Below the pieces are notes generated by a model. It was not told the origin of the DNA. It searched no databases and saw only the letters and a list, made by a program, of their open reading frames with translations. Shown in pieces: positions 1 through 9,350 of a stretch of 64,000 nucleotides of DNA (position 1 is its first letter; each line of letters begins with the position of its first letter). The position numbers and the translations under genes were made by a program. The DNA is from Pilimelia anulata (lineage in GTDB: Bacteria > Actinomycetota > Actinomycetes > Mycobacteriales > Micromonosporaceae): assembly GCF_014647895.1 (NCBI RefSeq), contig NZ_BMQB01000002.1, positions 186,001 through 250,000 of the forward strand. Reading direction: 5' to 3'.

Positions 1-555
1 GTGATGACGTACGGGGACGTGACCGTCACCGGCGTCGACCCCGCGCACCTGGCGGTGGCGCTGGACAAGCTCGTGGACGCGGGCGCGCTGGTCGAGACGC
101 GGGCGCCGGGCGGGTTCCGGGTGCGGATGGACGGGCGGCCGCGCGCGGTCGACGTGGCGACGCTGCCGTACCCCGGCTTCGCCACCGACCTGCTGCCGAT
201 GGCGATCGGCCTGGCCGCGGTCGCCGAGGGCGCCTCGCTGATCACCGAGAACATCTTCGACGGCCGGTTCATGTTCATCAACGAGATGCTGCGGCTGGGC
301 GCGCACGTGCGCACCGACGGGCACCACGCGGTCGTCCGGGGGCAGCCGGCGCTGTCCGGGGCGCCGGTGCGGGCCACCGACATCCGCGCGGGCGCCGGGC
401 TGGTCATCGCGGCGCTGACCGCCGAGGGGGAGACCACGGTCAGCCACGCGCACCACATCGACCGCGGGTACCCCGACTTCGTCGAGCACCTGCGGCGGCT
501 CGGCGCGCCGGTCGCCCGGGCGGCGGCGCCCGCGGAGCCGGCGTACGTGTTCTGA
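1..555 (+). CDS. murA: UDP-N-acetylglucosamine 1-carboxyvinyltransferase, C-terminal part (5' end outside window)
   Basis: MurA transfers enolpyruvate from PEP to UDP-GlcNAc, the first committed cytoplasmic step of peptidoglycan synthesis. The 184 visible residues are the C-terminal two-fifths of a family protein of about 420-440 residues. Recognisable stretches are [29 protein letters not shown] and the closing [19 protein letters not shown]. The loop with the catalytic cysteine lies before the window, so activity cannot be judged. The frame is open at base 1, and the GTG ATG there is internal coding sequence, not a start. A 9-bp GC hairpin follows the stop. In mycobacteria murA sits upstream of nucS, as here. 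Confidence 0.93.
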   Translation: MMTYGDVTVTGVDPAHLAVALDKLVDAGALVETRAPGGFRVRMDGRPRAVDVATLPYPGFATDLLPMAIGLAAVAEGASLITENIFDGRFMFINEMLRLGAHVRTDGHHAVVRGQPALSGAPVRATDIRAGAGLVIAALTAEGETTVSHAHHIDRGYPDFVEHLRRLGAPVARAAAPAEPAYVF

Positions 556-560
556 GCCCA

Positions 561-579
561 CCCGCCGGCCGCCGGCGGG
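561..579 (+). terminator. GC-rich hairpin after murA
   Basis: Perfect inverted repeat CCCGCCGGC / GCCGGCGGG (561-569, 571-579) with one central base, just after the murA stop. There is no T-tract, as is usual in high-GC actinomycetes. It lies ahead of the next gene's -10 box, so it could separate the two transcripts. Confidence 0.45.
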
Positions 580-592
580 GCGCGGCGGCCGG

Positions 593-598
593 TAGGGT
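593..598 (+). promoter_or_regulatory. -10 box TAGGGT for the hydroxyacyl-CoA dehydrogenase gene
   Basis: TAGGGT fits the actinobacterial TANNNT -10 and lies 36 bases before the ATG, leaving a leader of about 30 nt that carries the ribosome site AGGAGG (622-627). No clear -35 is seen. Confidence 0.5.
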
Positions 599-634
599 CG
601 CGGCGGAGTTGTTCGTCCGGACAGGAGGTACCCC

Positions 635-1483
635 ATGGCGGGTCGGCTGGCAGTGATCGGCGCGGGACTGATGGGCGCGGGGATCGCCCAGGTGGCGGCG
701 GCCGCGGGCTGGCGGGTCACCCTGCGCGACCTGGACGACGCGGCCGTGCAGCGCGGGCTCGACGGCATCCGCGCCTCGCTGGGCAGGTTCGCCGGCAAGG
801 GGAAGATCAGCGAGGCGGACGCCGCCGCGGCGCTGGACCGGATCACCCCGACCACCGAGCTGGACGCCGCCGCCGAGGCGGACATCGTCGTCGAGGCCGT
901 CTTCGAGAAGATCGAGATCAAGCACGAGGTGTTCCGCGCGCTGGACAAGATCTGCCGGGACGGCGCCGTGCTGGCCACCAACACCTCGGCGATCCCGATC
1001 ACGCAGATCGCCGCCGTGACGCAGCGGCCCGAGGCCGTGGTGGGTACGCACTTCTTCTCGCCCGTACCGATGATGCAGCTCTGCGAGCTGGTCCGCGGCT
1101 TCAAGACCAGCGACGCCACGCTCGCGGCGGCGCGGGAGTTCGCCGAGGGCGTCGGCAAGACCTGCATCGTCGTCCAGCGGGACATCGCCGGCTTCGTCAC
1201 CACCCGGCTGATCTGCGCCCTGGTGATGGAGGCGGTGAAGCTGGTCGAGACCGGCGTGGTCAGCGCCGAGGACCTGGACACCGCCTGCAAGCTCGGCTTC
1301 GGGCACGTGATGGGCCCGCTGGCCACCTGCGACCTCACCGGAACGGACATCCTGCTCAACGCGGCGAAAAACATCTACGCCGACACCGCGGACGAGAAGT
1401 TCTTCCCGCCGGAGCTGCTGCAGCGGATGGTCGCCGCGGGCGACCTCGGCCGCAAGTCCGGCCGCGGCTTCTACCAGCACTGA
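635..1483 (+). CDS. 3-hydroxybutyryl-CoA dehydrogenase
   Basis: NAD(P)-dependent oxidation of L-3-hydroxyacyl-CoA (reverse in PHB or butyrate synthesis), 282 aa, the normal length of the single-domain family. The N-terminal Rossmann fold begins with VIGAGLMGAGIAQVAA. The catalytic His is in GTHFFSPVPMMQLCELV (about residues 134-150), with its Glu partner in the same stretch. A C-terminal 3HCDH domain carries CDLTGTDILLN and ends GRKSGRGFYQH. The ATG follows AGGAGG by 7 nt, which fixes the start. Substrate range (acetoacetyl-CoA versus longer chains) cannot be read from sequence. A second, larger member of the family is at 12023-13648. Confidence 0.92.
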   Translation: MAGRLAVIGAGLMGAGIAQVAAAAGWRVTLRDLDDAAVQRGLDGIRASLGRFAGKGKISEADAAAALDRITPTTELDAAAEADIVVEAVFEKIEIKHEVFRALDKICRDGAVLATNTSAIPITQIAAVTQRPEAVVGTHFFSPVPMMQLCELVRGFKTSDATLAAAREFAEGVGKTCIVVQRDIAGFVTTRLICALVMEAVKLVETGVVSAEDLDTACKLGFGHVMGPLATCDLTGTDILLNAAKNIYADTADEKFFPPELLQRMVAAGDLGRKSGRGFYQH

Positions 1484-1569
1484 GCCGATCGGCGCGCCGG
1501 TCCGCTCAGGTCCGGGCCGGCGCGGCCGATGGTCCCCGATGGAGTACCCCTGCGTCCGGTGAGGTCCCG

Positions 1570-2748
1570 ATGGGCAAGCAGCGCACGGCGGAGGGCGACC
1601 AGGTCGCCGAGCTGCTGCGTACCGCGAAGCGCTCGCTCGGGCTCAGCGTGGCCTTCCTCAGCCGGTTCGAGGGCGACAAGCAGCACCTGGACGTGGTCGA
1701 GTCGTCGATCCCGCTGCTGTTCCGCGAGGGCGTGACGCAGGTCCGCGAGACGTCGCTGTGCCAGGCGATCCTGGACCGCAAGCTGCCGGCCGTCATCCCC
1801 GACCTGACGCAGTACCCCGCCGCGATGCGGCTGCCCGCGGCCCGGCTGCCGCGGATCCGCAGCTTCGTGTCGGCGCCGGTGGTGCTGTCGGACGGCACGC
1901 TGTACGGCACCTTCTGCGCCGCCGGCATGACCGCGGACAGCGACCTGACCCCGCGGGACGCGAAGCTCATGGACGTGCTCGCCCGGGCCGCGGCGGTGGT
2001 GATCGAGCCGGGCGTCCGGGACGCCGAGCGCCGCGCGGACATCGACGGCCGGCTGGACGCCGTGGTCGCCGCCGGCGGCCCGGACATCGCGTTGCAGCCG
2101 ATCGTCGCGCTCGCCGACGGCGGGCGGGTCGGGGCGGAGGCGCTGAGCCGGTTCCCGGCGGCCTGGCAGCGCACCCCGGACGTCTGCTTCGCCGAGGCGC
2201 ACAGCGTCGGCCGCGGGGTGGAGCTGGAGCTGATCGCGCTGGAGCGGGCCGCGGCGCAGCTCGCCGTCGTCCCCGGCTACGTGTCGATGAACCTGTCGCC
2301 GGCCGTGCTGACCGACCCGGCCGCGGCCGCGGTGCTGGGCCGGATGCCGCTGGACCGGGTGGTGCTGGAGCTGTCCGAGCACGTCCCGGTCGAGGACTAC
2401 GACACGCTGACCAAGGTGCTCGCGCCGCTGCGCGCGGGCGGCCTGCGGCTGGCCATCGACGACGTGGGCGCGGGCTTCTCCTCGCTGCGGCACATCGTGC
2501 TGACCTCCCCGGACATGCTCAAGCTCGACCGCAGCGTGATCACCGGCGTGGCCGGGGACCCGGTGCTGACCACGCTGATCCGGTCGCTGGTGGGGTTCGG
2601 GCACGGCTGCGGGGCGTCGGTGGTGGCCGAGGGCGTGGAGACGGCCGCGGACGCCGCGGCGTTGCTGGACCTCGGCGTCGACCACGGCCAGGGCTGGCAC
2701 TTCGGCCGCCCGGGCCCGGCCGACCAGCTCGCCCCGCTGGCGGACTGA
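1570..2748 (+). CDS. GAF-EAL domain c-di-GMP phosphodiesterase
   Basis: 392 aa, cytoplasmic. Residues about 10-155 resemble a GAF sensor domain; about 165-385 form an EAL domain that would hydrolyse cyclic di-GMP to pGpG. The residues required for catalysis are visible: the Glu of GAEALSRF, Asn of MNLSP, Glu in LELSEH, the Asp pair of AIDDVGAGFSS, Lys of MLKLDRS, Glu of AEGVET and Gln of QGWHFGRP. The DDFGTG loop is altered to DDVGAG, but the metal-binding Asp residues remain, so I expect activity. The ligand of the GAF domain is unknown. It lies alone between the dehydrogenase and a convergent ABC exporter. The second c-di-GMP enzyme in the window is at 61075-63252. Confidence 0.88.
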   Translation: MGKQRTAEGDQVAELLRTAKRSLGLSVAFLSRFEGDKQHLDVVESSIPLLFREGVTQVRETSLCQAILDRKLPAVIPDLTQYPAAMRLPAARLPRIRSFVSAPVVLSDGTLYGTFCAAGMTADSDLTPRDAKLMDVLARAAAVVIEPGVRDAERRADIDGRLDAVVAAGGPDIALQPIVALADGGRVGAEALSRFPAAWQRTPDVCFAEAHSVGRGVELELIALERAAAQLAVVPGYVSMNLSPAVLTDPAAAAVLGRMPLDRVVLELSEHVPVEDYDTLTKVLAPLRAGGLRLAIDDVGAGFSSLRHIVLTSPDMLKLDRSVITGVAGDPVLTTLIRSLVGFGHGCGASVVAEGVETAADAAALLDLGVDHGQGWHFGRPGPADQLAPLAD

Positions 2749-2758
2749 CCCCGCGCGG

Positions 2759-3540
2759 TCAGGTGTCGGCGGACCAGCGGAAGGTGCGCAGGCACAGCAC
2801 CAGCCCGAGGACGCACCACGCGCCCAGCACCAGCGCCACCCGCCCCAGCTCCCACGACCCGGCCGGCTCCAGCGCGCCGAACGACTCCGGCAGGAACACC
2901 GCGCGCAGCCCCTGGCACATCCACTTGAGCGGGAACACCGCGGCCACCTGCTGCATCCACTCCGGCAGCCGGGTGAACTCGACGAACACGCCGGAGGTGA
3001 ACTGGAGCACCAGCGCCACCGGCGTGACCACCGCGGTGGCGCCGCGGGCGCTGCGCGGGACCGAGGAGAACGCGATCCCGCACAGCGTGCACGCGGTCAC
3101 GCCGAGCACCGACACCCAGGCGAACGTCCACCAGGCGGCCGCGGTACCGGGCAGGTCCAGGCCGAAGAACGCCAGCGCGACGGCCAGCAGCAGCACCGTC
3201 TCGGCCAGCGCGATGACCGCCACCAGCACGACCTTGCCGGCGAAGTACGCCCACGGCGGCATCGGCGTGCCGCGCAGCCGCTTGAGCACGCCGCGCTCCC
3301 GCTCGATCGGGATCTGGATCGCCAGCGCCTGGAACCCGACCGTCATCAGGCCGGTGGCGATCATGCCGGTGACGAAGTACTGGGTGAAGGTGACGCCCGG
3401 CGCCAGGTCCCAGTCGAAGATGGACGAGAAGATCACGATCATCAGTACCGGGAAGACGATCGTGAAGACGACCGACTCCCGGCTGCGCAGGAACTGGGTC
3501 AGCTCCAGCCGCCCGCGCCGCCAGCTCAGCCCCACCGGGT

Positions 3541-3544
<4 letters not shown>
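2759..3544 (-). CDS. ABC-2 type transporter permease
   Basis: 261-aa integral membrane protein with about six hydrophobic segments and the ABC-2 membrane-domain pattern: ERERGVLKRLRGTPM in the cytoplasmic loop, then SGVFVEFTRLPEWMQ ahead of the last helices. It should form the membrane channel of an exporter together with the ATPase encoded immediately upstream. The GTG start overlaps the ATPase stop (GTGA, 3541-3544), so translation is coupled. The substrate is unknown; drug or lipid-like compounds are usual for this family. Confidence 0.9.
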
Positions 3545-4395
<851 letters not shown>

Positions 4396-4489
4396 TCGCC
4401 CACTATCGCGTGCGGTGCCCGTCGGCCAGTCGGCGGACCCCCCGCCCGCCGACCCGGTCACAACAGCCCTGACCTGCGGCGATGGCCGG

Positions 4490-4518
4490 TTGCCGATCTC
4501 GGCGGCGGCCCTTACGGT
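4490..4518 (+). promoter_or_regulatory. Promoter of the Pls-like gene
   Basis: TTGCCG (4490-4495), a 17-nt spacer and TACGGT (4513-4518) form a good sigma-HrdB-type promoter. Transcription would begin near 4525, after the in-frame ATG at 4521. This argues for the GTG at 4650 as the start and leaves a leader of about 125 nt. Confidence 0.6.
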
Positions 4519-4573
4519 GAGTGGGCCATCGAGAAAAATTGATTCCGCGGCCGTCGGTGGGCGGCCGTGCGAA

Positions 4574-4634
4574 CCACCGGTCCGGCTCTGCCAACCGCGC
4601 CGGTGGGCTCAGTCGCGCGTCTGGGGCAGACGCG
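4574..4634 (+). promoter_or_regulatory. Two hairpins in the leader of the Pls-like gene
   Basis: Hairpin 1 pairs CCACCGG (4574-4580) with CCGGTGG (4600-4606). Hairpin 2 pairs CGCGTCTG (4616-4623) with CAGACGCG (4627-4634) around a GGG loop, and ends 3-4 nt before the ribosome site AAAGGGA (4638-4644). The arrangement could influence translation, but no known riboswitch is recognised. Confidence 0.4.
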
Positions 4635-4649
4635 ACGAAAGGGACCGCA

Positions 4650-7600
4650 GTGACCTCCAGCGCCGACCCGCGCCTGCGCGCGGTTTTCTCCGCCACCGTG
4701 GACCGCCAGCCGAACGCCATCGCCGTCGTCTGCGAGGACCGCTTCCTCACCTACGCGGAGCTGGCCGACCTGACCGACCGGCTGGCCCGGCGGCTGCGCC
4801 AGCACGGCGTGCGCCGCGGCGACGTCGTCGCCGTGCACTTCGCCCCCTCCGAGCTGCCGATCATCGCGATCCTGGCCTGCCACTCGCTCGCCGCCACGTA
4901 CGTGCCGCTGGACGCGCACTACCCGACCGAGCGGATCGCCGGGATCATCGCCGAGCTGGGCGTGACCTGGTGCGTCACCGAGCGCGACCTCGGCGACCGG
5001 GTCGCCCCGCTGCTGGCCGCCCGCCGGACCATCGCGATCAGCCACGACTCCGCCTTCTTCACCGCCGGCGTGCCGGCCGAGCAGCGGACCCGGATCAACG
5101 AGGCCGAACCGGACGACCCGGCGTACGTCACGTACACCCGCGACGCCGCCGGCAACCGCCGGGCCGTGGTGGCCGAGCACCGGCACGTCGCCGCGTACCT
5201 CGCCGGCTTCGCCGAGGTCTGCCAGACGACCGTGGGCGACCGGGTGTACCAGGGGCACTCGCTGAGCTTCGACGGCAGCGTCGCCGAGATCTGGGCGGCC
5301 CTGGCCACCGGCGCCACGCTGGTCGTCCCCGACGTCGACGCGCCGACCGGCGGGCCCGGGCTGGCCGCGGTGCTCGCCGCGCTGGACATCACCCACCTGG
5401 CCACCACGCCGGCCGGGCTGGCCGGGCTGGACCCCGCCGCCGTACCGGCGCTGCGCGCGGTCGTGCTCTCCGGCGGCGCCTGCCCGCCCGACCTGATCGA
5501 CCGGTGGACGGCCCGCGGCACGACCCTGCTGAACGTGTACGGCCCCGCCGAGACGACCGTGCACGCCCTGGTCAAGCGGTGCGAGCCGGGCCAGCCGGTG
5601 ACGCTCGGCCGGGCGCTGCCCGGCTACGCGGTGGACGTCGTCGACACCGGCCTCCAGCCGGTCGTGGACGGGCACACCGGCGAGCTGCTGCTCGGCGGGC
5701 CGGCGCTGGCCGCCGGGTACGTCGGCGACCCCGACCTGACCAACGACCGGTTCGTCACCCTCGACGGCGGCCGGCGGGCGTTCCGCACCGGCGACCGGGT
5801 CCGCCGGCGCACGGACGGCGAGCTGGAGTACCGCGGCCGGGCCCGGGTGCCGGGGCAGGGGGCGATCCCGCGCCAGCGCTCCGGCGCCCACGACGCGGAC
5901 CCCGCGCCCGCGGCGGGTGCCGACCCGCACGCGCCCGCCGACCCGAAGCCGGCCGCCCCGGCGGCTGAGCGGGACCGGCCGGCGGTCCCCGCGGACCCGG
6001 CTGGCGCGGTCCGCGGGGTGGCCCGCCCGATTGCCGCCGCGCCCGCCGCCGCGGCGTTCATCCCCGCGCAGCGGCCCGCCCCCGGCAGCCGGTCCCGCCG
6101 GCCGCGCACCGACGGGACGCCGACGCTGATCGGCCCGCCGACCCCGACCCCGCCGCTGTACCCGCCGCCACCGCCGACCGCCCGGGACGTCTTCCGGGAC
6201 CACTCGGCCGACGACCGGGCGGCCACCCGGCGGCGGCAGACGCTGGCGCTGTACCCGATCGCCGCGCTGTACGCCGTCCCCGCCGGCATCGCCGGCGCGC
6301 TCCTCGCCGACTGGGCCGGCGGCGGCCGCGGCCTGCCCGGCCTGCTCGGCGGCCTGGCGCTGCTCGGCCTGCTCACCTGGCCCGCCCTGCTCGCCGTGGC
6401 CCTCGCCGCCAAGTGGCTGATCATCGGCCGGTACGCCGCCGGCGAGTACCCGGTCGGCGGCCCGTACTACCGCAAGTGGTGGCTGGTCGAGCGCTTCCGC
6501 GCGGCCAGCGGCGCCGGCCTGCTCGCCGGCACCCCGGCCCTGCCGGTGTACCTGCGCCTGCTCGGCGCCCGGGTCGGCCCGGGCTGCCGGGTCGACACCG
6601 CGACCGTCGGCGCGGTCGACCTGCTGACCCTCGGCGCCGACAGCAGCGTCGGCACCGGCGCCGACCTGCGCGGCTGGCGGGTCGAGGCCGGCCTGCTGCG
6701 GATCGGCCCGGTGTCCGTCGGCGCCCGCGCCTTCGTCGGCAGCCACGCCACCCTCGCCCCCGGCAGCGCCGTCGGCGACGACGGCGCGCTCGACGACGGC
6801 TCCGCGCTCGCCGACGGGGAGCGGCTGCCCGCCGGCGAGCACCGCCGCGGCACCCCGGCGGTCCCGGCCCGGGTCCCGCTGCCCGCGCCCGACGCCCCGG
6901 CCGGGCGCGGCCGCCGGCTCGGGTACGGCCTGCTGCACCTCGCCGCCGGGTACGCCGTGCTCGCCGCGCACGCGGTGGCGCTGCTGCCGGCCGTCCTGCT
7001 GTACCGCCTGCTGACCCCCGCCGTCGGCGGCTGGTCGGCCGCTGCCGCCGTCATCGTCGCCACGCCGGTGCTGGTGCCGCTCGCCGCGGTGCTGCTCGCC
7101 GCCGTCCGCCGGCTGCTGGTCGGCACGGTGTACGCCGGCGAGGTCGCCGTGCACAGCCCCGCGTACCTGCGGCGCTGGGTCGGCGACCAGATCGACCGCG
7201 GCGCCCGGGCAGCGCTGGCGCCGCTGTACGGCACGCTGTTCGCCGGCCGCCTGCTGCGCCTGTTCGGCGCGCAGACCGCGCCGGGCATCGAGATCGACCG
7301 GCCGGCCCTGCTCGCGCCGGAGATGCTCAACCTCGGCGCCGGCAGCCACCTCGCCGCCGGCGCGGTGGTCGGGCCGCGGCGGGCGTACGGCGGGGTCCTC
7401 ACCATCGCCGCCAACCGCGTCGGCCGGCACAGCGAGGTCGGCGACGGCGCGCTGCTGCCGCCGGGCGTCAGCGTCGGCAACGACTCGGTGGTCGACGCCG
7501 GCGCGCTGCTGCCGGTCGGCGGCCCGCGGCCCGGCGACGGGGCCCGGCTGGCCGGCGCCCCCGCGTACCCGGTCGCGCCCGCCGCCCCGCCCCCCGCGCC

Positions 7601-8429
7601 GCACCCGCGCACGGGCCGCGAGCGGCTCGTGCGCGGGCTGCTCGACGGGCTGCGGGTGCCGCTGGCGTACGGGCTGGCGCTCGCCGGGCTGGTCGCGTTC
7701 GTGGCGCCGGTGTACGCGCTGTGGTCCCGGTTCGGCGCGTGGGCCGCGCTGCCGGCGGCGCCGCTGGCCGCGCTGCTGGCCGGCGCGGCGGTGCTGCTGG
7801 CGACGGCGGCGCTCAAGGCGCTGGTGCTCGGCCGGGTGACCGCCCGCGACGTGCCGCGCTGGTCGCCGTACGCGCACCTGTACGGGCTGGTCCAGGCCGT
7901 GTACGACACCGTCGCGGCGCCGCTGCTCGCCCCGCTGGTCGGCACCCCGCGGCTGGCCCGGCTGCTGCGGCTGTTCGGCGCGACGATCGGCAGCCACGTG
8001 CACCTGGGGACGACCGCGCTGTCCGGCTTCGACCTGATCCACGTCGACGACTTCGCCACGGTCGACGCCGACGCCACGCTGCGCGGGGGCCTGCTCGCCG
8101 CGCAGCGGCTGCACACCGCCCCGGTGACCGTCGCGGCGGCGGCGACGGTCGGCGCCGGCGCCCTGCTGCTGGCCGGCGCCACGGTCGGCGCCGACGCCGC
8201 GCTGGCCGCCCGGACGGTCCTGCCGCCCGGCGCGGACACCCCGCCCGGCGCCCGGCTGCACGGCGTCCCCGGCCGCCCGGTCGGTGCGGACGCCCCGCCC
8301 CCGGCGGCGGGCCTGCCGCGGCGGGACGGCGGCCCGGTCGAGGGCGGGCGGGCGGAGCGGCGGGGCGCGGACGGCGGCGACGGCGTGCGGCCGGCGCTGG
8401 GCGCGGTGGCCCCGGCACCCGGCGCCTGA
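4650..8429 (+). CDS. Pls/PosA-family NRPS-like membrane protein with degenerate adenylation domain and no carrier domain
   Basis: 1259 aa. In the family (epsilon-poly-L-lysine synthetase) an adenylation and a thiolation domain are followed by six membrane helices around three tandem acetyltransferase-like soluble domains. The membrane half is intact here (about residues 530-1240): three copies of an LLRLxGA...LxxxDLLxLG left-handed-helix module, each flanked by helices. The adenylation half is not. The ATP-binding A3 loop, normally YTSGSTGxPKG, reads YTRDAAGNRRAV (about 160-171). A5 (NVYGPAETT) and A7 (FRTGDR) survive. The sequence stops matching at A8 (ELEYRGRARV) and passes into a Pro/Ala-rich linker (about 405-515). 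No A10 lysine motif and no LGGxS carrier site follow. No other frame holds the missing parts, so this is a clean loss. The GTG at 4650 has AAAGGGA 6-8 nt upstream. Amino-acid activation is therefore unlikely; a structural, transport or acyl-transfer role is inference. Confidence 0.85.
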   Translation: MTSSADPRLRAVFSATVDRQPNAIAVVCEDRFLTYAELADLTDRLARRLRQHGVRRGDVVAVHFAPSELPIIAILACHSLAATYVPLDAHYPTERIAGIIAELGVTWCVTERDLGDRVAPLLAARRTIAISHDSAFFTAGVPAEQRTRINEAEPDDPAYVTYTRDAAGNRRAVVAEHRHVAAYLAGFAEVCQTTVGDRVYQGHSLSFDGSVAEIWAALATGATLVVPDVDAPTGGPGLAAVLAALDITHLATTPAGLAGLDPAAVPALRAVVLSGGACPPDLIDRWTARGTTLLNVYGPAETTVHALVKRCEPGQPVTLGRALPGYAVDVVDTGLQPVVDGHTGELLLGGPALAAGYVGDPDLTNDRFVTLDGGRRAFRTGDRVRRRTDGELEYRGRARVPGQGAIPRQRSGAHDADPAPAAGADPHAPADPKPAAPAAERDRPAVPADPAGAVRGVARPIAAAPAAAAFIPAQRPAPGSRSRRPRTDGTPTLIGPPTPTPPLYPPPPPTARDVFRDHSADDRAATRRRQTLALYPIAALYAVPAGIAGALLADWAGGGRGLPGLLGGLALLGLLTWPALLAVALAAKWLIIGRYAAGEYPVGGPYYRKWWLVERFRAASGAGLLAGTPALPVYLRLLGARVGPGCRVDTATVGAVDLLTLGADSSVGTGADLRGWRVEAGLLRIGPVSVGARAFVGSHATLAPGSAVGDDGALDDGSALADGERLPAGEHRRGTPAVPARVPLPAPDAPAGRGRRLGYGLLHLAAGYAVLAAHAVALLPAVLLYRLLTPAVGGWSAAAAVIVATPVLVPLAAVLLAAVRRLLVGTVYAGEVAVHSPAYLRRWVGDQIDRGARAALAPLYGTLFAGRLLRLFGAQTAPGIEIDRPALLAPEMLNLGAGSHLAAGAVVGPRRAYGGVLTIAANRVGRHSEVGDGALLPPGVSVGNDSVVDAGALLPVGGPRPGDGARLAGAPAYPVAPAAPPPAPHPRTGRERLVRGLLDGLRVPLAYGLALAGLVAFVAPVYALWSRFGAWAALPAAPLAALLAGAAVLLATAALKALVLGRVTARDVPRWSPYAHLYGLVQAVYDTVAAPLLAPLVGTPRLARLLRLFGATIGSHVHLGTTALSGFDLIHVDDFATVDADATLRGGLLAAQRLHTAPVTVAAAATVGAGALLLAGATVGADAALAARTVLPPGADTPPGARLHGVPGRPVGADAPPPAAGLPRRDGGPVEGGRAERRGADGGDGVRPALGAVAPAPGA

Positions 8430-8434
8430 CCGCG

Positions 8435-8525
8435 CGGCGGCCGGTCCGGCGGGCGGCCCGATGCGGCGGCGGCCCGGTCCGGCGGCGGTCCCATGCGGCG
8501 CCGGCCCGGTCCGGTGGCGGCCGTG
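8435..8525. repeat. Three imperfect ~30-bp GC-rich tandem repeats
   Basis: Copies at about 8435-8463, 8464-8495 and 8496-8525 share the core GGCCCGGTCCGGCGGCGG and two end in ATG. They lie just after the Pls-like stop, between convergent genes. No coding sense is apparent. Confidence 0.55.
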
Positions 8526-8576
8526 CGGCTCGGGCCGAATGCCGGGCGACCGTGGTCGGGCGGCGTTCGGATCCGG

Positions 8577-9215
8577 CTACGGTTCGTCCGGCGGCTTGGG
8601 CCCGGTCGAGCCCGGCGGCCGGATCGGCGGGGGAGCGGTGCGGGCGGCGCGGCGGCGGCGCAGCAGCCAGCGGATGCCGAACCCGAGCGCGACCAGCAGC
8701 ACCAGCACCAGGACCGGGAGCAGCACCGCCGCCAGCGACAGCGACACGCTCGCGGCGTCCTCCGCCGTGCTGACCACGGGCGCCCCCGCCCCGACGGTCA
8801 GCGTGTTCACCGCTGGCCGGGCCAGCGCCTTCGCCCCGTGCACGGTCAGCGCGACGACCAGCCCGAGCGCCACCGGCACCCACTGGTGCGAGGTGAAGAA
8901 CGAGCCCGGGTCGGTCACCGTCGCCGTCTCGGACCCCGCCCCGGCGCCGAACACCAGCCCGCCCGCCGCCGGCCGGACCACCGTCTGCACGACGTCGTTG
9001 ACGTGGTCGACGACCGGTACCTTGTCCGCCACCACCTCGATGACCAGCAGCAGGGCGAGGATGGCCAGCGTCCACCCGTTGCTCAGCCACTCCCAGCCCG
9101 GCGGGAGCCCGACGAGCGCGGTGTACCGGGCCAGGAGGCCGAGGACGAGCATGGGGATGTAGGCGTTGAGGCCCGCGGCGGCGGCGAGCCCGGTCCCGGT
9201 CAGCAACTCCAGCAC
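8577..9215 (-). CDS. DUF4126 family membrane protein
   Basis: 212 aa with about four to five hydrophobic segments. The opening LTGTGLAAAAGLNAYIPMLVLG and the later NDVVQTVVRPAAGGLVFGAG match the DUF4126 family, which has no established biochemical role. A basic cytoplasmic tail (RWLLRRRRAARTAPPP) closes the protein. It stands alone, convergent with the Pls-like gene and co-oriented with the protease upstream (135-bp gap), so a shared transcript is not evident. Confidence 0.82.
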   Translation of the reverse strand: MLELLTGTGLAAAAGLNAYIPMLVLGLLARYTALVGLPPGWEWLSNGWTLAILALLLVIEVVADKVPVVDHVNDVVQTVVRPAAGGLVFGAGAGSETATVTDPGSFFTSHQWVPVALGLVVALTVHGAKALARPAVNTLTVGAGAPVVSTAEDAASVSLSLAAVLLPVLVLVLLVALGFGIRWLLRRRRAARTAPPPIRPPGSTGPKPPDEP

Positions 9216-9350
9216 CCCACCAGCATCCCCGTTCCCCGCATCCCGCGCCGCGGTGTGCGGGGAACGGGACGGCGCGCGGGCGCGGGGTGCCGGACGGCGG
9301 GGTGCGGCAGCAGGGCGCGGCGCGGGCGCCTCAGCGGTGCGGGGCGGCGG

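Noticed and set aside
4512..8261. Very long minus-strand open frame (1249 codons) opposite the Pls-like gene
   Set aside because: It mirrors the strong third-position G/C of the real gene, its product is Gln/Arg/Ala/Gly-rich without any family motif, and it lacks a plausible start signal.
4650..8429. NRPS biosynthetic gene cluster
   Set aside because: The gene is isolated, has no carrier or condensation domain, and neighbours are housekeeping or unrelated exporters.
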